64,000 nucleotides of DNA from an uncultured bacterium (GTDB lineage Bacteria; Krumholzibacteriota; Krumholzibacteriia; LZORAL124-64-63): positions 62,001 to 126,000 of the forward strand of contig CAIOLW010000036.1 of NCBI GenBank assembly GCA_903859215.1, given 5' to 3'. Positions 21,731 to 33,149 of the stretch are shown piece by piece. Position 1 is the first letter of the stretch. Each line of letters starts with the position of its first letter. A program made the position numbers and the translations under genes. The notes under the pieces are model-generated. The model worked only from the letters and a program-made list of their open reading frames with translations, made no database searches and had not been told where the DNA came from.

Positions 21731-24700
21731 ATGACCGACGCCTCGCACACGTCGCGCGGCGGCCCGGGTGGGCTGCTGCACGCCGCCCTGCTGGACAAGG
21801 TGGCGGGCGAGGGCCTCGAAACGGCCGTCGCTGCGCTGAGGTCCGCCCTGCAGGGGCCGGGCGAGGGCCCGCTGCTGGTGACCGGCCTGCGCGGCGGCGC
21901 TCCCGGGCTCATGCTGGCCGCGTGGCACGCCGCCAGCGGGCGCCCGGCCCTGGTCGTGACCCCCGACCGCGAGACCGCCGACCGCCTCGCCGACGACCTC
22001 GAGGTCTGGCTCGGCGCCGGCGCCGTGTGCTACCTGCCGCAACCCGAAGTCCTCGCCTTCGACCGCAACTCGCCCGACGCCGCCACGGCCGGCGACTACC
22101 TGGTCGGCCTGCACAGGTTGCGCACGCAGGCCGGCGTCCTGGGCGTGACGTCGCTCGCGGCGCTGCGCCAGCGCGTGATGGCGCCCGGCACGCTCGAGCA
22201 CGCGGTCATCCGCCTGCGAACCGGCCTGCGCCTGGACCCGGACCAGCTCGGCGTACTCCTGGCCCGGGGCGGCTACCGTCCCGCCGGCATGGTCGCGAAG
22301 ATCGGCGATTTCGCGCGGCGCGGCGGCCTGCTCGACGTCTTCGCGCCCGGCGACCGGCCCCTGCGCATCGAGTTCTTCGACGACGAGATCGTGTCGCTGC
22401 GCCTGTTCGAGGTCGAGTCGCAGCGCACCGTCGAGCGCACCGAGGAAGCCGTCATCATCCCGGTCAGCCACCTCTGGCTGGACGACGATGCCTGCCTGGC
22501 CTGCCTGGCCCGCGCCGAGCAGGAGTTGGCGGCGCGGCCCGAGGGACCCGACCCCGACGCGCTGGAAGACCTGCAGCGCCGGCTCGAGGACCGATTGGTC
22601 GACGACGGCATCGAGAGCTACCTGCCCTGGACCGGCCCGACGGCCACGCTCATCGACTACCTGCCCGAGGGCGCGACGGTGTTCTGGTGTGACCCCGTCC
22701 GGCTGAACGAACAGTCCGACCTGCTGGACGCCGAACTGCCGCGCCTGCGCGAGGGGCGCGCCGAGCGTGACCCCGTGCTGCCGCGCATCGACGAGCTGGT
22801 CGAGCCGACGGCGAAGCTGGCCGCCCGGCGCCTGCGCCATGTGCAACTGGCCGAATCGCGCATCGCCGGCGACGCGGCCTCCCACTGGCTCGACGCCGAA
22901 CCGCGCGCCGTGGTCGATTTCCCGACCACCGCGCAGTCGCTGCGAGGGGGCGCTGTGGCCGCCCTGTGCGCGGAAATGCTCGCGCGCGAGACCGCCGGCG
23001 ACGCAGTCCTGCTGCTGTGCGACAACCGTGGCCAGGCCGAGCGCCTGGCCGACCTGCTGGACGAGGACACCGCCGCGGCCCCGGGCACGCGCCCACTCGT
23101 CGGCGGCGTCTCGGCGGGCTTCGCCTGGCCCGCCGCGCGCCTGTACTGCCTGACGGACCACGAGTTCTTCGAGCGCTACCGCCGCCCCGTGCGCGCCCGC
23201 CACCGCAGCAGCGGCGTGGTGAAGGAACGCGCGTCGCTGCGCCCGGGCGAGCACGTCGTGCACCTCGAATACGGCATCGGGAAGTACCAGGGCCTGCGCG
23301 TCATCACCGTCGAGGGCGTCGAGCGCGAGTGCCTGCTGCTCGAGTACGCCGACGACGGCAAGGTCTACGTCCCGGTCGAGAACATCGACCAGGTCGAGCG
23401 CTACAGTTCCGACCAGGGCGCCAACCCGCCGCTCGCGCGCCTGGGCTCCGGCAGCTGGCTGAAGGTCAAGGGCAAGGCCAGCAAGGCCATCCGCGCGATG
23501 GCCGCCGAGCTGATCGATCTCTATGCCGCCCGCCGCGCCAAGCCGGGCTACGCCTTCCCGCCGGACGGCCACCTGCAGCGCGCGCTCGAGGACTCGTTCC
23601 TCTGGGACGAGACGCCTGACCAGCTCACGGCCATCAACGAGGTCAAGCGCGACATGGAGGGGGCCGAGCCGATGGACCGCCTGATCTGCGGCGATGTCGG
23701 CTTCGGCAAGACCGAGGTGGCCATCCGTGCCGCATTCAAGGCCGTCGCCGCCGGCAAGCAGGTCGCCATCCTGTGCCCGACCACGCTGCTGGCCGCGCAG
23801 CACGGCGAGACGTTCAGCGAGCGCTTCCGCGACTTTCCGGTGAAGGTGGCCGTGCTCAACCGCTACCGCACGCCGGCCGAGCAGAAGGACGTCCTCGCGC
23901 GCCTGGCCGCCGGCAGCCTGGATGTCCTGGTCGGCACGCACCGCCTGCTGTCGCGCGACGTCAAGTTCAAGGACCTGGGCCTGCTGGTGGTCGACGAGGA
24001 ACAGCGTTTCGGCGTGCGCCACAAGGAGCGCCTGAAGGAGATGAAGCGGCAGGTCGACGCCATCACGCTCAGCGCGACGCCGATCCCGCGCACGCTCTAC
24101 CTGGCGCTGATGGGCGCGCGCGACATGTCGCTGATCAACACGCCGCCCCGCGATCGCCTGCCCATCCACACCGAGCTCTGCGCCTTCGACAAGCGGGTGC
24201 TCGTCGAGGCGATCCTGCGCGAGCTGCACCGCGGCGGCCAGGTGTTCTTCGTGCACAACCGCGTGCAGACGATCGAGGGCATGGCCCAGCTCATCCGCGA
24301 ACTGATGCCGAACGTGCGGGTCGGCTGGGCCCACGGCCAGATGGACGAAGAGAAGCTGGAAAAGATCATGACCAGCTTCCTGGCCCACGAGCTCGACGTG
24401 CTCGTGTCCACCTCGATCATCGAGTCGGGTCTGGACATGCCGCGCGTCAATACCATCATCATCGATCGCGCCGACCGCTTCGGCCTGGCGCAGCTCTACC
24501 AGCTGCGCGGTCGCGTCGGGCGCTCCAACCACCGCGCCTTCGCCTACCTGATGACGCCGCCGGGCGAGCGCCTGACGGCCGAGGCCCGCCGCCGGCTGGC
24601 GGCGCTGGAGGAGTTCCAGGCCCTCGGTTCCGGCTACCACATCGCGATGCGCGACCTGGAGATCCGCGGGGCCGGTAACCTGCTGGGCGAGGAGCAGCAC

Positions 24701-25249
24701 GGCCACATGGAGGCCATCGGCTTCGACCTCTACTGCCGGCTGCTCGAGGAAACCGTGGCGGAACTCCAGGGCGGCGGCGGTGTTGCTCCGCTGGACGTGA
24801 AGGTTGATCTTCGCGTCGCGGCGTACCTGCCCGACGATTACGTGGGCGACCCCCAGCACAAGATGGACCTGTACCGACGCGTGGCGCGGACCCGCCGCTC
24901 CGAAGCGTGTCACCGGCTGCGGGACGAGTTCAAGGATCGCTACGGGCCGCTTCCCGCCCCGGTTCACAACCTGCTGGAAATCCAGAGGTTGCGGATCCGC
25001 GCCGGGAAGCTGGGCATCGTCGAGGTGCGGGGCGGGCGGCAGGGCTGCGACTTCTTTTTCGCTGGCGGAAGGGAACCGGCGCCGCCTATTATACAAGGCT
25101 TGATGGCGTCAGGCCCCAAAGGCCTGCAGTTCAAGGCCATCGACCAGTTCATCATGAAGGTGCCGGCCAACCGCGAGGAACATCTGGCGGTGGCGGATGC
25201 CGTGCTTGACCGCCTGGCGGCCCTGCAGGGGGTCAGCCTCGAGGGCTGA
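21731..25249 (+). CDS. mfd: Transcription-repair coupling factor Mfd
   Basis: CarD/RID-like [68 protein letters not shown]-terminal region. Confidence 0.97.
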   Translation: MTDASHTSRGGPGGLLHAALLDKVAGEGLETAVAALRSALQGPGEGPLLVTGLRGGAPGLMLAAWHAASGRPALVVTPDRETADRLADDLEVWLGAGAVCYLPQPEVLAFDRNSPDAATAGDYLVGLHRLRTQAGVLGVTSLAALRQRVMAPGTLEHAVIRLRTGLRLDPDQLGVLLARGGYRPAGMVAKIGDFARRGGLLDVFAPGDRPLRIEFFDDEIVSLRLFEVESQRTVERTEEAVIIPVSHLWLDDDACLACLARAEQELAARPEGPDPDALEDLQRRLEDRLVDDGIESYLPWTGPTATLIDYLPEGATVFWCDPVRLNEQSDLLDAELPRLREGRAERDPVLPRIDELVEPTAKLAARRLRHVQLAESRIAGDAASHWLDAEPRAVVDFPTTAQSLRGGAVAALCAEMLARETAGDAVLLLCDNRGQAERLADLLDEDTAAAPGTRPLVGGVSAGFAWPAARLYCLTDHEFFERYRRPVRARHRSSGVVKERASLRPGEHVVHLEYGIGKYQGLRVITVEGVERECLLLEYADDGKVYVPVENIDQVERYSSDQGANPPLARLGSGSWLKVKGKASKAIRAMAAELIDLYAARRAKPGYAFPPDGHLQRALEDSFLWDETPDQLTAINEVKRDMEGAEPMDRLICGDVGFGKTEVAIRAAFKAVAAGKQVAILCPTTLLAAQHGETFSERFRDFPVKVAVLNRYRTPAEQKDVLARLAAGSLDVLVGTHRLLSRDVKFKDLGLLVVDEEQRFGVRHKERLKEMKRQVDAITLSATPIPRTLYLALMGARDMSLINTPPRDRLPIHTELCAFDKRVLVEAILRELHRGGQVFFVHNRVQTIEGMAQLIRELMPNVRVGWAHGQMDEEKLEKIMTSFLAHELDVLVSTSIIESGLDMPRVNTIIIDRADRFGLAQLYQLRGRVGRSNHRAFAYLMTPPGERLTAEARRRLAALEEFQALGSGYHIAMRDLEIRGAGNLLGEEQHGHMEAIGFDLYCRLLEETVAELQGGGGVAPLDVKVDLRVAAYLPDDYVGDPQHKMDLYRRVARTRRSEACHRLRDEFKDRYGPLPAPVHNLLEIQRLRIRAGKLGIVEVRGGRQGCDFFFAGGREPAPPIIQGLMASGPKGLQFKAIDQFIMKVPANREEHLAVADAVLDRLAALQGVSLEG

Positions 25250-25319
25250 CCACGGTCCGTGTCCGGTCAAAGTCCCGTGTCAGTTAAGTCCTGAGCCGGT
25301 CCAAGTCCAAGGAGATCCC

Positions 25320-27137
25320 ATGAGCCCGTCACGCAGATTCTCGTACCGCTCCGCCCTGGTCGTGGCGGCCTTCGTGGCGGTCGTCACCGTTTTCGGCGCC
25401 GGTTGCGGCAGCCGGGGCAAGCCGGGCGCTGTCGTCCTGGCCAAGGTGGGCGACAAGGAGATCACCGTCGCGACCTACGAGAGCACGCTGGCGGGCATGA
25501 GCGAGAGCGACCTGCCTCGCGACGACAGCGGCGCGCTTCTCGACACGGCGCTGCTTCCGGGCAAACGCAAGTTCCTCGACTCCATCATCAACAAGGACAT
25601 CATGGTGGCGACCGCCCGGAAGATCGGGCTCGACAGCGATGCGAAGATCGAGACGGCCCGCAAGACGCTGACGTCGTACGAGTCGGTCGCCGCGGCCCGC
25701 GAGCGCTTCGTCAACAAGCCGGCCTCCGTCGTATCCGAAGCCGCCATCCAGACCTATTACGAGAACTTCGGCCGCATCCGCAAGTGCCGCTACCTGATCA
25801 CCAACATGCGCGAAGATGCGGTGAAGGCGCGCGAGAAGGCGATGTCCGGCGCCGACTGGGCCGACGTTTTCCGCGAGTTCCACGACGGCCTGCAGAAGCC
25901 GGGGATGTCGTACAACATCGACGTGCCGTACGGCCGCTTCATCGCCAACTTCGAGGATCCTATTTTCGCCGCGAAGGTCGGCGACATCACCGAACCTGTG
26001 CCCTCGGCGTACGGTTGGTGGGTCCTGAAGGTCGACAGCGAGGAGCAGGGCAAGAAGCCCCCGCTGGAAGAAGCCCGCAAGAGCATCACGGCGTCGATCA
26101 TCACGCACGCCCAGATGCGCCTGATCGACACCTTCAAGGATGAATTGCACACGAAGTACAAGATGTACGTGCGCGAGGATGCCTTGATGAAGGCCTACGA
26201 GGGGCTGCCGCCCGACGAGTCGATGTTCTACCCGGGAACTACCAATGCGCTCAAGCGCGAGGACCTCGTCCCGCTGAAGCTGGACCCGCGCGACATGGAC
26301 ATGGACTTCTACGGCTACGAGTACAAGGGCGAGCCCCGGAAGTACACGCTGGGCGACTTCAAGGCGGCCTACGACCGCATGAACGTGTTCGAGCGCCCGA
26401 AATGGGGCGACATGGTCGGCGGCCTGAAGTTGAAGGTCAGCGACGAGATTGACCGCGCTCTCCTGAACTTCGACGCCCAGGATCGCGGGCTGGACAAGGA
26501 CCCCGGGGTGCTGGCCAAGGTCGACGTCAAGGTCGAGCAAATGCTCGTCCAGAAGCTGTTTGATGAAGGCGTCGGCTACGACAAGGACGTCAAGCCCGCG
26601 GCGCTGGACTCGGCCTGGGCTCTCGTCAAGAACGATTACAACCTGCCCGAGACGCGCTCGGGCAAGCGCATCGTGCTCGCTGACAAGGCGACGGCCGACC
26701 AGGCCTTCGCCGCGCTGGGCGGCGGCATGGCCTGGCGCAAGGCGCTGAACACCTATGGCGCCAAGGAGACCGAGGCCGCCGGCGGCACGGAGGTCAGCGG
26801 TGTCCGCGTCGATTCGCAGGGCCCCGAGCGCGATGGCCTGTTCGCGCTGCAGCCCACCAAGTTCAGCCAGCCCCTCGCGGTCGGCGACGGCCGCTGGGAG
26901 ATCGTCCTGCTCGAGAGCGTGAACCCGCCCCGCAGCCAGAAGATGGAAGAAGTGGCCGAGGCTGTCGTCAAGCGCATCCGGAACGCGCGCGAGGAAGAGG
27001 CCTTCAAGAAGGCGCTCGAAGGCTGGAAACAGCAGGTGCCGGTCGTCATTCATGAGGATCGGCTCAACAAGACCCGCTCGTGGAAGGAACTGACCGATGC
27101 GGCGAGCCAGACTGCGGCGCCTTCTCCCGGCAAGTAG
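25320..27137 (+). CDS. PpiC/SurA-like peptidylprolyl isomerase, putative lipoprotein
   Basis: N-terminal hydrophobic segment ending VFGAGCGS; VLAKVGDKEITVATYES; parvulin-like region. Confidence 0.7.
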   Translation: MSPSRRFSYRSALVVAAFVAVVTVFGAGCGSRGKPGAVVLAKVGDKEITVATYESTLAGMSESDLPRDDSGALLDTALLPGKRKFLDSIINKDIMVATARKIGLDSDAKIETARKTLTSYESVAAARERFVNKPASVVSEAAIQTYYENFGRIRKCRYLITNMREDAVKAREKAMSGADWADVFREFHDGLQKPGMSYNIDVPYGRFIANFEDPIFAAKVGDITEPVPSAYGWWVLKVDSEEQGKKPPLEEARKSITASIITHAQMRLIDTFKDELHTKYKMYVREDALMKAYEGLPPDESMFYPGTTNALKREDLVPLKLDPRDMDMDFYGYEYKGEPRKYTLGDFKAAYDRMNVFERPKWGDMVGGLKLKVSDEIDRALLNFDAQDRGLDKDPGVLAKVDVKVEQMLVQKLFDEGVGYDKDVKPAALDSAWALVKNDYNLPETRSGKRIVLADKATADQAFAALGGGMAWRKALNTYGAKETEAAGGTEVSGVRVDSQGPERDGLFALQPTKFSQPLAVGDGRWEIVLLESVNPPRSQKMEEVAEAVVKRIRNAREEEAFKKALEGWKQQVPVVIHEDRLNKTRSWKELTDAASQTAAPSPGK

Positions 27138-28470
27138 CCTCCTGTTCGTGCTGGCGCTCGCCGCCGGGCCCCTGGCGGGCCCGGCGGCGGGGGCCGAGCC
27201 CGTTCCGGCCCCCGAAGCCGTCCCGGCGGAAGGGAATACGCCGGTCCTGGTGGACCGTGTCGTCGCGATCGTCGACGAGGAACCGATCCTGCAGAGCGAT
27301 GTCGAGCGCGAAACCGAGCTCTACCGGCTCGAGCGCCAGTATGCCAATCAGGAGATCACCGCCGACGACGCCACCGTGCGGCGCGAGGTGCTCGACCGGT
27401 TGATCGAGAGCAAGCTGATCATCGCCGCGGCGAAGCTGGCCGACATGAGCGTCGACCAGGAAGCCATCGCCGGCAGCGTCGAGCAGAAGATCCAGCAGTT
27501 CGTCGAACGGTTCGGCAGCCTGGCGGCGCTCGAGGCCGAGCTGGCCCGCAGCGGCATGACGCTGGTTGACTACCGCGCCCGCATGGCCTCACAGCTCCGC
27601 GACCAGCAGTACATGCGCCTGGTCGTCGGCAAATTCATCCGCCCCGACATCGAGGTGATGGAGAACGAGGTTCGCGACTACTACCAGGCCCACCTGGCAG
27701 AGATGCCTTCGGAGCCCGACAGCGTGACCATCGCCGACATCCTCGTCGCCGTGCAGCCGTCGCGGGAGGCGCGCCAACTGGTGCAGCAGAAGGTCACGAA
27801 GGTGCAGGCTGCGCTGTCGCGCGGCATGCCGTTCGGCGACGCCGCGAAGGCGTATTCCGAGGATGCGGCGGCCGCGCGCGGCGGTGTCGTGGGCGTCGTC
27901 GGGCGCGATGACCTCTACGACGAGGGCCTGTCCAGCGCCGTTTTCGCGCTGAAGGTCGGCCAGGTCGGCGAGCCGGTCGTCACGACCCGTGGCGTCCACA
28001 TCGTCCGCCTCGACGCCGTCCAGGAGGACGGTCGCCGCGCGATCAGCCAGATCTTCCTGCCGATCAGCGTGACCGACCAGGACATTGCGGCCGCCAAGGC
28101 GACGGCCGAGGCGGCCCGCGCGCGGGTCGCCGGCGGCGAGGCGTTTTCGCTCGTGGCGGCCGACGTCAGTGCGGATGCCGCGTCGGCGCGCAACGGCGGC
28201 ATGCTCGGCACGTTCCGTCTCGAGGACCTCAGCGAATCGTTCCGCAAGGCGCTCACCGACCTGCCGGCGGACGCCGTCAGCGAACCGGTCATGACGCCGG
28301 CCGGGTGGTACGTGTTCAAGATGATCTCGCGCAAGCAGGGGCACACGTTCACCTACGAGGAACTTTCAGAGCAGTTGAGGCAGGCCGTGGAATCCCAGAA
28401 GATCGAGGCGGCGCTGGCGACCTACGTCAAGGACCTGCGCAAGCGCTTCTTCATCGAGGAGAAGAGCTGA
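27097..28470 (+). CDS. surA: SurA-like periplasmic chaperone/PPIase with two parvulin domains
   Basis: VDRVVAIVDEEPILQSDVERE; two parvulin-type repeats (GMPFGDAAKAYSEDAAAARGGVVG; NGGMLGTFRLEDL). Confidence 0.85.
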   Translation: MRRARLRRLLPASSLLFVLALAAGPLAGPAAGAEPVPAPEAVPAEGNTPVLVDRVVAIVDEEPILQSDVERETELYRLERQYANQEITADDATVRREVLDRLIESKLIIAAAKLADMSVDQEAIAGSVEQKIQQFVERFGSLAALEAELARSGMTLVDYRARMASQLRDQQYMRLVVGKFIRPDIEVMENEVRDYYQAHLAEMPSEPDSVTIADILVAVQPSREARQLVQQKVTKVQAALSRGMPFGDAAKAYSEDAAAARGGVVGVVGRDDLYDEGLSSAVFALKVGQVGEPVVTTRGVHIVRLDAVQEDGRRAISQIFLPISVTDQDIAAAKATAEAARARVAGGEAFSLVAADVSADAASARNGGMLGTFRLEDLSESFRKALTDLPADAVSEPVMTPAGWYVFKMISRKQGHTFTYEELSEQLRQAVESQKIEAALATYVKDLRKRFFIEEKS

Positions 28471-29938
28471 CCGGGACGGGCGCCCGTTCCGCGATCCAAT
28501 CAGGCAGCCAGGGGAATGCATCGGCCAGCGCGCCGGCCCGCTCGACGAACCCGTCGCGCAGGCCGGCGCGCGGCGCGTTCCACAGGCCCTGCAGCCAGGC
28601 GCGCAGTTCCGCGTCGGCGTCGGGGCCTTCCAACTCCACCGTCACGTCCAGCGCGATGCCGAGCACCACGGCGACGAAGGCGGCGCCGAGGGCCCGGCGC
28701 GGTGCGGCCAGGTTCTCCGCGAGGACGGCGAGGGACTGCTCGGGCCGGCCGGCGGCCAGCAGCGCCCGGGCCACTGCGACCGCGACGTCGTCACTGCGGC
28801 GGGCGTGGTCCGCCAGGAACGCGGCCGCCTGCGGGGCGGGCGTGAACGCCGCCACTGCGAGCAGGGCCTCCGCGTCGGCCGGTTCGCCGTCGGCAGCCAG
28901 GCGCGCCAGGCCCGCCGCTGCCGCCAGGTCGCCGCGCCGGGCGGCGACGCGACACAGGCCCAGCAGCGCCCGCGTCCGGTTCCCGGCTCCCGGTGTCGGG
29001 TCGTCGGCCATCCACAGGCACTCCCGGTAGGCGAGTTCGGCTCCATCCAGGTTCGCGCCGGCTTCCAGCAGCGCGCCGCGGCGCAGGTGCCACGCGGGCC
29101 CCTGTGGCACGCGGGGCGCCTGCCGGTCCAGCCACGACAGGGCCTCGAGGGGCGCGCCGGGCAGCAGCTGCGCGATCAACGCCGCGCAGTCTGCGGCCCA
29201 CGCGCGGCCGTCCAGGGTGGTGTCGGGCGCAGCTTCGAAGGCGCGGCGGGCCGTGGGGACCTCGGATTCCCACAGGGGCCGGTCGTCCCAGAATCGCGCC
29301 AGCTCGAGCAGCTTGAAGCGGCAGTAGAGATCGTCCGGGTCGTCGGCCAGCGCCAGCCGCAGCAGGCGCAGGTCGCGCTCCTTCTTGTGCCGGGCCGTGG
29401 CCGCCGCGCGCGCATAGCCCAGGTGGTCCACGCCGCCCGGCAGGTGCCGCATGGCCAGGCCGTGGCGGCCCAGGAAGGTGGCGACGTCGTCGGCGACGTC
29501 CTCGTGGATGCGGTGGCGGAAGCGGATGTCGGGCGCATTGCGGAACAGGCGCAGCAGGCGCGCCTCGCTGTGGCCCCCGCCCGGCAGCGCATTGCGCATG
29601 ACGACCGTGGCGGCGCCGGCATTGCCGTCCCGGGCGACCAGTTCGCGGATGGCCCCGGCCAGTTCCGGGCCCATGCGTTCGTCGGCGTCCAGGAACAGGA
29701 CCCAGCGGCCCGTGGCCCCGGCAAGCGAGGCGTTGCGGGCGGCGGCGAAATCGTCCCGCCAGGGAAAATCCACGACGCGGCCGCCGGCATTGCGGACCAG
29801 GTCGGGGGAACCATCTGCCGATCCGGTGTCGGCGACGACCAGTTCATCCCACAGGCCGGTCACGGACGCCAGGAATCCGGGCAGCATGGCGGCCTCGTCC
29901 CGGATGATCATGCACAGGCTCAAAAGGCGTTCAGACAA
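28451..29938 (-). CDS. Glycosyltransferase family 2 with C-terminal TPR-like region
   Basis: LSLCMIIRDEAAMLPGFLASVTGLWDELVVADTGSADGSPDL ... VLFLDADERMG; TTG start inferred. Confidence 0.8.
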   Translation of the reverse strand: MSERLLSLCMIIRDEAAMLPGFLASVTGLWDELVVADTGSADGSPDLVRNAGGRVVDFPWRDDFAAARNASLAGATGRWVLFLDADERMGPELAGAIRELVARDGNAGAATVVMRNALPGGGHSEARLLRLFRNAPDIRFRHRIHEDVADDVATFLGRHGLAMRHLPGGVDHLGYARAAATARHKKERDLRLLRLALADDPDDLYCRFKLLELARFWDDRPLWESEVPTARRAFEAAPDTTLDGRAWAADCAALIAQLLPGAPLEALSWLDRQAPRVPQGPAWHLRRGALLEAGANLDGAELAYRECLWMADDPTPGAGNRTRALLGLCRVAARRGDLAAAAGLARLAADGEPADAEALLAVAAFTPAPQAAAFLADHARRSDDVAVAVARALLAAGRPEQSLAVLAENLAAPRRALGAAFVAVVLGIALDVTVELEGPDADAELRAWLQGLWNAPRAGLRDGFVERAGALADAFPWLPDWIAERAPVPVSSSPR

Positions 29939-30094
29939 CGTCTTACCCTCGCGGTGGCGATTCCTGCGGGCCCTGTGGCCCGGCCGATGGGCACGGAACG
30001 TGCAAAACCTGCGCCGAACAGGGGCCGGAAGCGGAGCCGGGGGAATGCCACCCGGCCCGTCCGGCCGTGCCCGATCCACGCAGGGAGCCCAGCC

Positions 30095-30946
30095 TTGGCA
30101 ACACAGCGACCGCCCGCCAATCCCCGTCCGGGCCCGGAAGCATGGTCTTCCGGCAGCACGCCCGACGGGCGCGCGATCATCAGTTTCCACCACGTGGACC
30201 TCGAGTACGAGGACCAGAAGGCGCTCGCGGACGTCACGTTCTCGATCGCCAACGGCGAGTTTGTCTGCCTGACCGGGCCCAGCGGCGCCGGCAAGAGCAG
30301 CATCCTGCGCCTGGTGGCGATGGATGCGTTCCCGACCAAGGGGCAGGTCATCGTGCGCGGCATGCCCGCCACGCGCATGAACCGCGGGCGGGTGCCGCAG
30401 CTCCGCCGCGAGATCGGTTTCGTCTTCCAGGACTTCCGCCTGCTCGAGGACCGCAGCGTGGAACAGAACGTCGCCTTCGCGCAGCTCGTGGTCGGCGTTC
30501 CGCACCTGCAGATCCTGCAGAACGTGATGCGCGTGCTGACGCAGGTGGGCCTCTACGACAAGCGTCATCGGCTGCCGCGACAGCTGTCGGGCGGCGAGCA
30601 GCAGCGCGTCGCCATCGCGCGCGCGATGGTCAACAGCCCGAAGATCCTGCTCGCCGACGAGCCCACCGGCAACCTCGACCCGGTGACGGCGCAGGAGATC
30701 ATCGACCTGCTGTTCCGCGTCAACGACAGCGGCACCTGCGTGCTGTTCTCGACGCACGACCACGAGATCGTCAAGACCTTCGGCCAGCGCGTGCTGGTGG
30801 TCGACGGCGGCCGGCTGCTCTCGGACGAGCGTCGCCGCGTGCCGGTCGACCGTTCGGCAAGCCTGGTCGACCACATGTACCGCGCGCCGGCCGAGGCCGC
30901 CCCCACGGCGCAGCGCCCGGCCCGCAGGGAGCCCGCCCATGCTTAA
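30095..30946 (+). CDS. ftsE: Cell division ATP-binding protein FtsE
   Basis: Walker A GPSGAGKSS, LSGGEQQRVAIARAM, ILLADEPTGNLDP; followed by ftsX. TTG start inferred. Confidence 0.92.
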   Translation: MATQRPPANPRPGPEAWSSGSTPDGRAIISFHHVDLEYEDQKALADVTFSIANGEFVCLTGPSGAGKSSILRLVAMDAFPTKGQVIVRGMPATRMNRGRVPQLRREIGFVFQDFRLLEDRSVEQNVAFAQLVVGVPHLQILQNVMRVLTQVGLYDKRHRLPRQLSGGEQQRVAIARAMVNSPKILLADEPTGNLDPVTAQEIIDLLFRVNDSGTCVLFSTHDHEIVKTFGQRVLVVDGGRLLSDERRRVPVDRSASLVDHMYRAPAEAAPTAQRPARREPAHA

Positions 30947-31823
30947 CCGCGCCCAGGTGAACTACCTCGCCCGCGAGTCGCTGGCCGGCTTCAGCCGCCG
31001 GAAGCTGACCACCGGTGTCACGATCCTGATCATGGCCTCGGCCCTGCTGGTGCTGGCCGTGCTGACGCTGGTGACGCTGAACCTCGGCACGTTGCTGGAA
31101 ACCGCCCGCGGCGGCCTGGACCTGCGGGTCTACCTGCGCGACGACCTGCCGACCGAGCGCCTGGCCGAACTGCGGCCCCGGCTGCTTGCGCTGCCCGGCG
31201 TGCAGCAGGTCCAGTGGATCGATGCGGAGGCCGCCCTGGCCGAGTTCCGGCAGCAGCTGGGCGAGGACGAGCCCCTGCTGGACCTGCTCGACCGCAACCC
31301 GTTGCCGTCCTCGTACCATGTCACGTTCACGCCCGCGGCCCGCACACCCGATGCGGTGCGTGCGGTCCGCGACGAGGTGACGCGCTGGGACGAGGTGTCC
31401 GAGATCCTGTTCAACCAGGACTGGGTCGACGCCCTCGAGCGCTGGACGTTCCGCTTCCAGATGGCCTCGCTCGTGGCCGGCCTGATCGTGTTCCTGGCCG
31501 CGATCTTCGTGATCTCCAACACGGTCAAGCTGACCATCGCCTCGAGCGCGCGGATCATCCAGGTCCAGAAGCTGGTCGGCGCCACGAATGCGTTCATCCG
31601 CACGCCCTTCCTGTGCGAGGGCGCCGTGCAGGGCCTGCTCGCGGGCATCCTCGCGATGGGCCTGCTGGCGATCGCCGGCCGCGTCCTCGGGCGCAGCCTT
31701 GGCGGGTTCGTCTTCTTCTCGCCGGCGCAACTGATGGGCTTCGTCATGTTCTGCGTGACGCTGGGCCTGGCCGGCAGTTGGGCCGCGATGCGCAAGTACC
31801 TGACCCTGCGGAGCGACATCTGA
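30939..31823 (+). CDS. ftsX: Cell division protein FtsX
   Basis: 4-TM permease: LLALPGVQQVQWIDAEAALAEFRQQLGE, ISNTVKLTIASSARIIQVQKLVGATNAFIRTPFLCEG. Confidence 0.92.
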   Translation: MLNRAQVNYLARESLAGFSRRKLTTGVTILIMASALLVLAVLTLVTLNLGTLLETARGGLDLRVYLRDDLPTERLAELRPRLLALPGVQQVQWIDAEAALAEFRQQLGEDEPLLDLLDRNPLPSSYHVTFTPAARTPDAVRAVRDEVTRWDEVSEILFNQDWVDALERWTFRFQMASLVAGLIVFLAAIFVISNTVKLTIASSARIIQVQKLVGATNAFIRTPFLCEGAVQGLLAGILAMGLLAIAGRVLGRSLGGFVFFSPAQLMGFVMFCVTLGLAGSWAAMRKYLTLRSDI

Positions 31824-33139
31824 TGCGTTTTGCCATCCGCCCGCGGTTCCTGGTTTGCCTGCTGGCGCTGTCCGCGCTGGCGGGTCACGCGCAACGCCTC
31901 GCGGCGCAGGACGTCCCGCGCCAGGACCCGCCCCGCGAGGCCACCGGGGGCGCGTTCGTGAACCCGGCCCGGCCGGCGACGTCCGCAACGACATCCGCGA
32001 CGACATCCGCGATGCCCGCCGTCACGACGCCCGCCGACCCCGCCCGCAACGCCGACAACACGGCGGCCCTGGAGAAGGTGCGCGCCGAGATCAAGCGCCA
32101 GCAGGACCTGATCCGCGGCCTCAACGCGCAGGCCGCCGACGCGCGGCGCGACAACGAGGAGATTTCGCAGGAGATCGAGGCCACGCAGCGCCTGGTCGGC
32201 GGGATGGTCCGCAAGGAGTCGCTGCTGCTGTCCGAAAGCCGCCGGCTGGAGGACGAACTCTCGCACCGCGTCGACACGTACGAGGGTCGCAAGCTGGCGC
32301 TCGCGCACAGCCTGCGGCGCATGTACGTGCGCGGCCAGCGCAACAACCTCGAGATGGTGCTGACGGCCGGCAGCTTCTCGGACCTGATGTCACGCGTGAA
32401 GTTCGAGCGCACCCTGGCGCGCCTCGATGCCGGGCTGGTCGAACGCACCCGGGACGAGGGCCAGGCCGTCCTGCGCGAGCGCCGCGACCTGGACGCCGCG
32501 CTGTCGGAGATCCGGCAGACGCGCGAGGAGAGCGCGCAGCAGGCGACGCGCCTGGAGGGGCTGCAGGCGGAACAGGTCGCATCCCTGCGCGAACTGGACG
32601 ATCGCCGGCGCGGCGTGAATAATCGCCTGCTCGAACTGTCGCAGAACGAGCAGAAGCTGCTCGAGGTGCTCGACGGGCTCGAGGACCGGCGGCGGCAGGA
32701 GCCGCCTGCGGTCGCGACCGGCCGGACCGAGCCCCTGGCTGAACTGGCGGGCCGCCTGGAGTGGCCGGTGCGGGGCGACGTGTTGCGCGGCTTCGGTCGG
32801 TCGGTGCATCCGCGGTTCAAGACCGTCACGCTGAACAACGGCATCAACATCAGCGCCGCGGTGGGGGCGCCCGTCGCCGCGGTCGCGGTCGGAACCGTCG
32901 AGTTCAGTGACAATTTGCCCGGTTTCGGACGATGCGTTATTCTGGACCACGGCGAGGGCTACTACACCCTCTACGCCTACCTGAACGGCGTCTTCGTCGC
33001 CCGCGGGTCACGCGTGGCCCAGGGCCAGGTGATCGCCGAGGTCGGCGGTCCCGGCGGCGGCGAGCCGCCTCAGCTCTACTTCGAGGTCCGGCACGGTCGC
33101 ACGCCCCTGGACCCCGCCGACTGGCTGCGTTCCCGCTGA
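31823..33139 (+). CDS. Murein hydrolase activator EnvC-like (coiled coil plus LytM/M23 domain)
   Basis: Signal peptide; long coiled coil; LEWPVRGDVLRGFGRSVHPRFKTVTLNNGINISAAVGAPVAAVAVGTV, C-terminal QLYFEVRHGRTPLDPADWL. Confidence 0.9.
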   Translation: MRFAIRPRFLVCLLALSALAGHAQRLAAQDVPRQDPPREATGGAFVNPARPATSATTSATTSAMPAVTTPADPARNADNTAALEKVRAEIKRQQDLIRGLNAQAADARRDNEEISQEIEATQRLVGGMVRKESLLLSESRRLEDELSHRVDTYEGRKLALAHSLRRMYVRGQRNNLEMVLTAGSFSDLMSRVKFERTLARLDAGLVERTRDEGQAVLRERRDLDAALSEIRQTREESAQQATRLEGLQAEQVASLRELDDRRRGVNNRLLELSQNEQKLLEVLDGLEDRRRQEPPAVATGRTEPLAELAGRLEWPVRGDVLRGFGRSVHPRFKTVTLNNGINISAAVGAPVAAVAVGTVEFSDNLPGFGRCVILDHGEGYYTLYAYLNGVFVARGSRVAQGQVIAEVGGPGGGEPPQLYFEVRHGRTPLDPADWLRSR

Positions 33140-33149
33140 GCGGTGCGCG

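Noticed and set aside
21668-25096. 1142-aa minus-strand ORF opposite mfd
   Set aside because: Antisense to an unambiguous Mfd; low-complexity Arg/His/Gln/Ala composition typical of GC-rich shadow ORFs.
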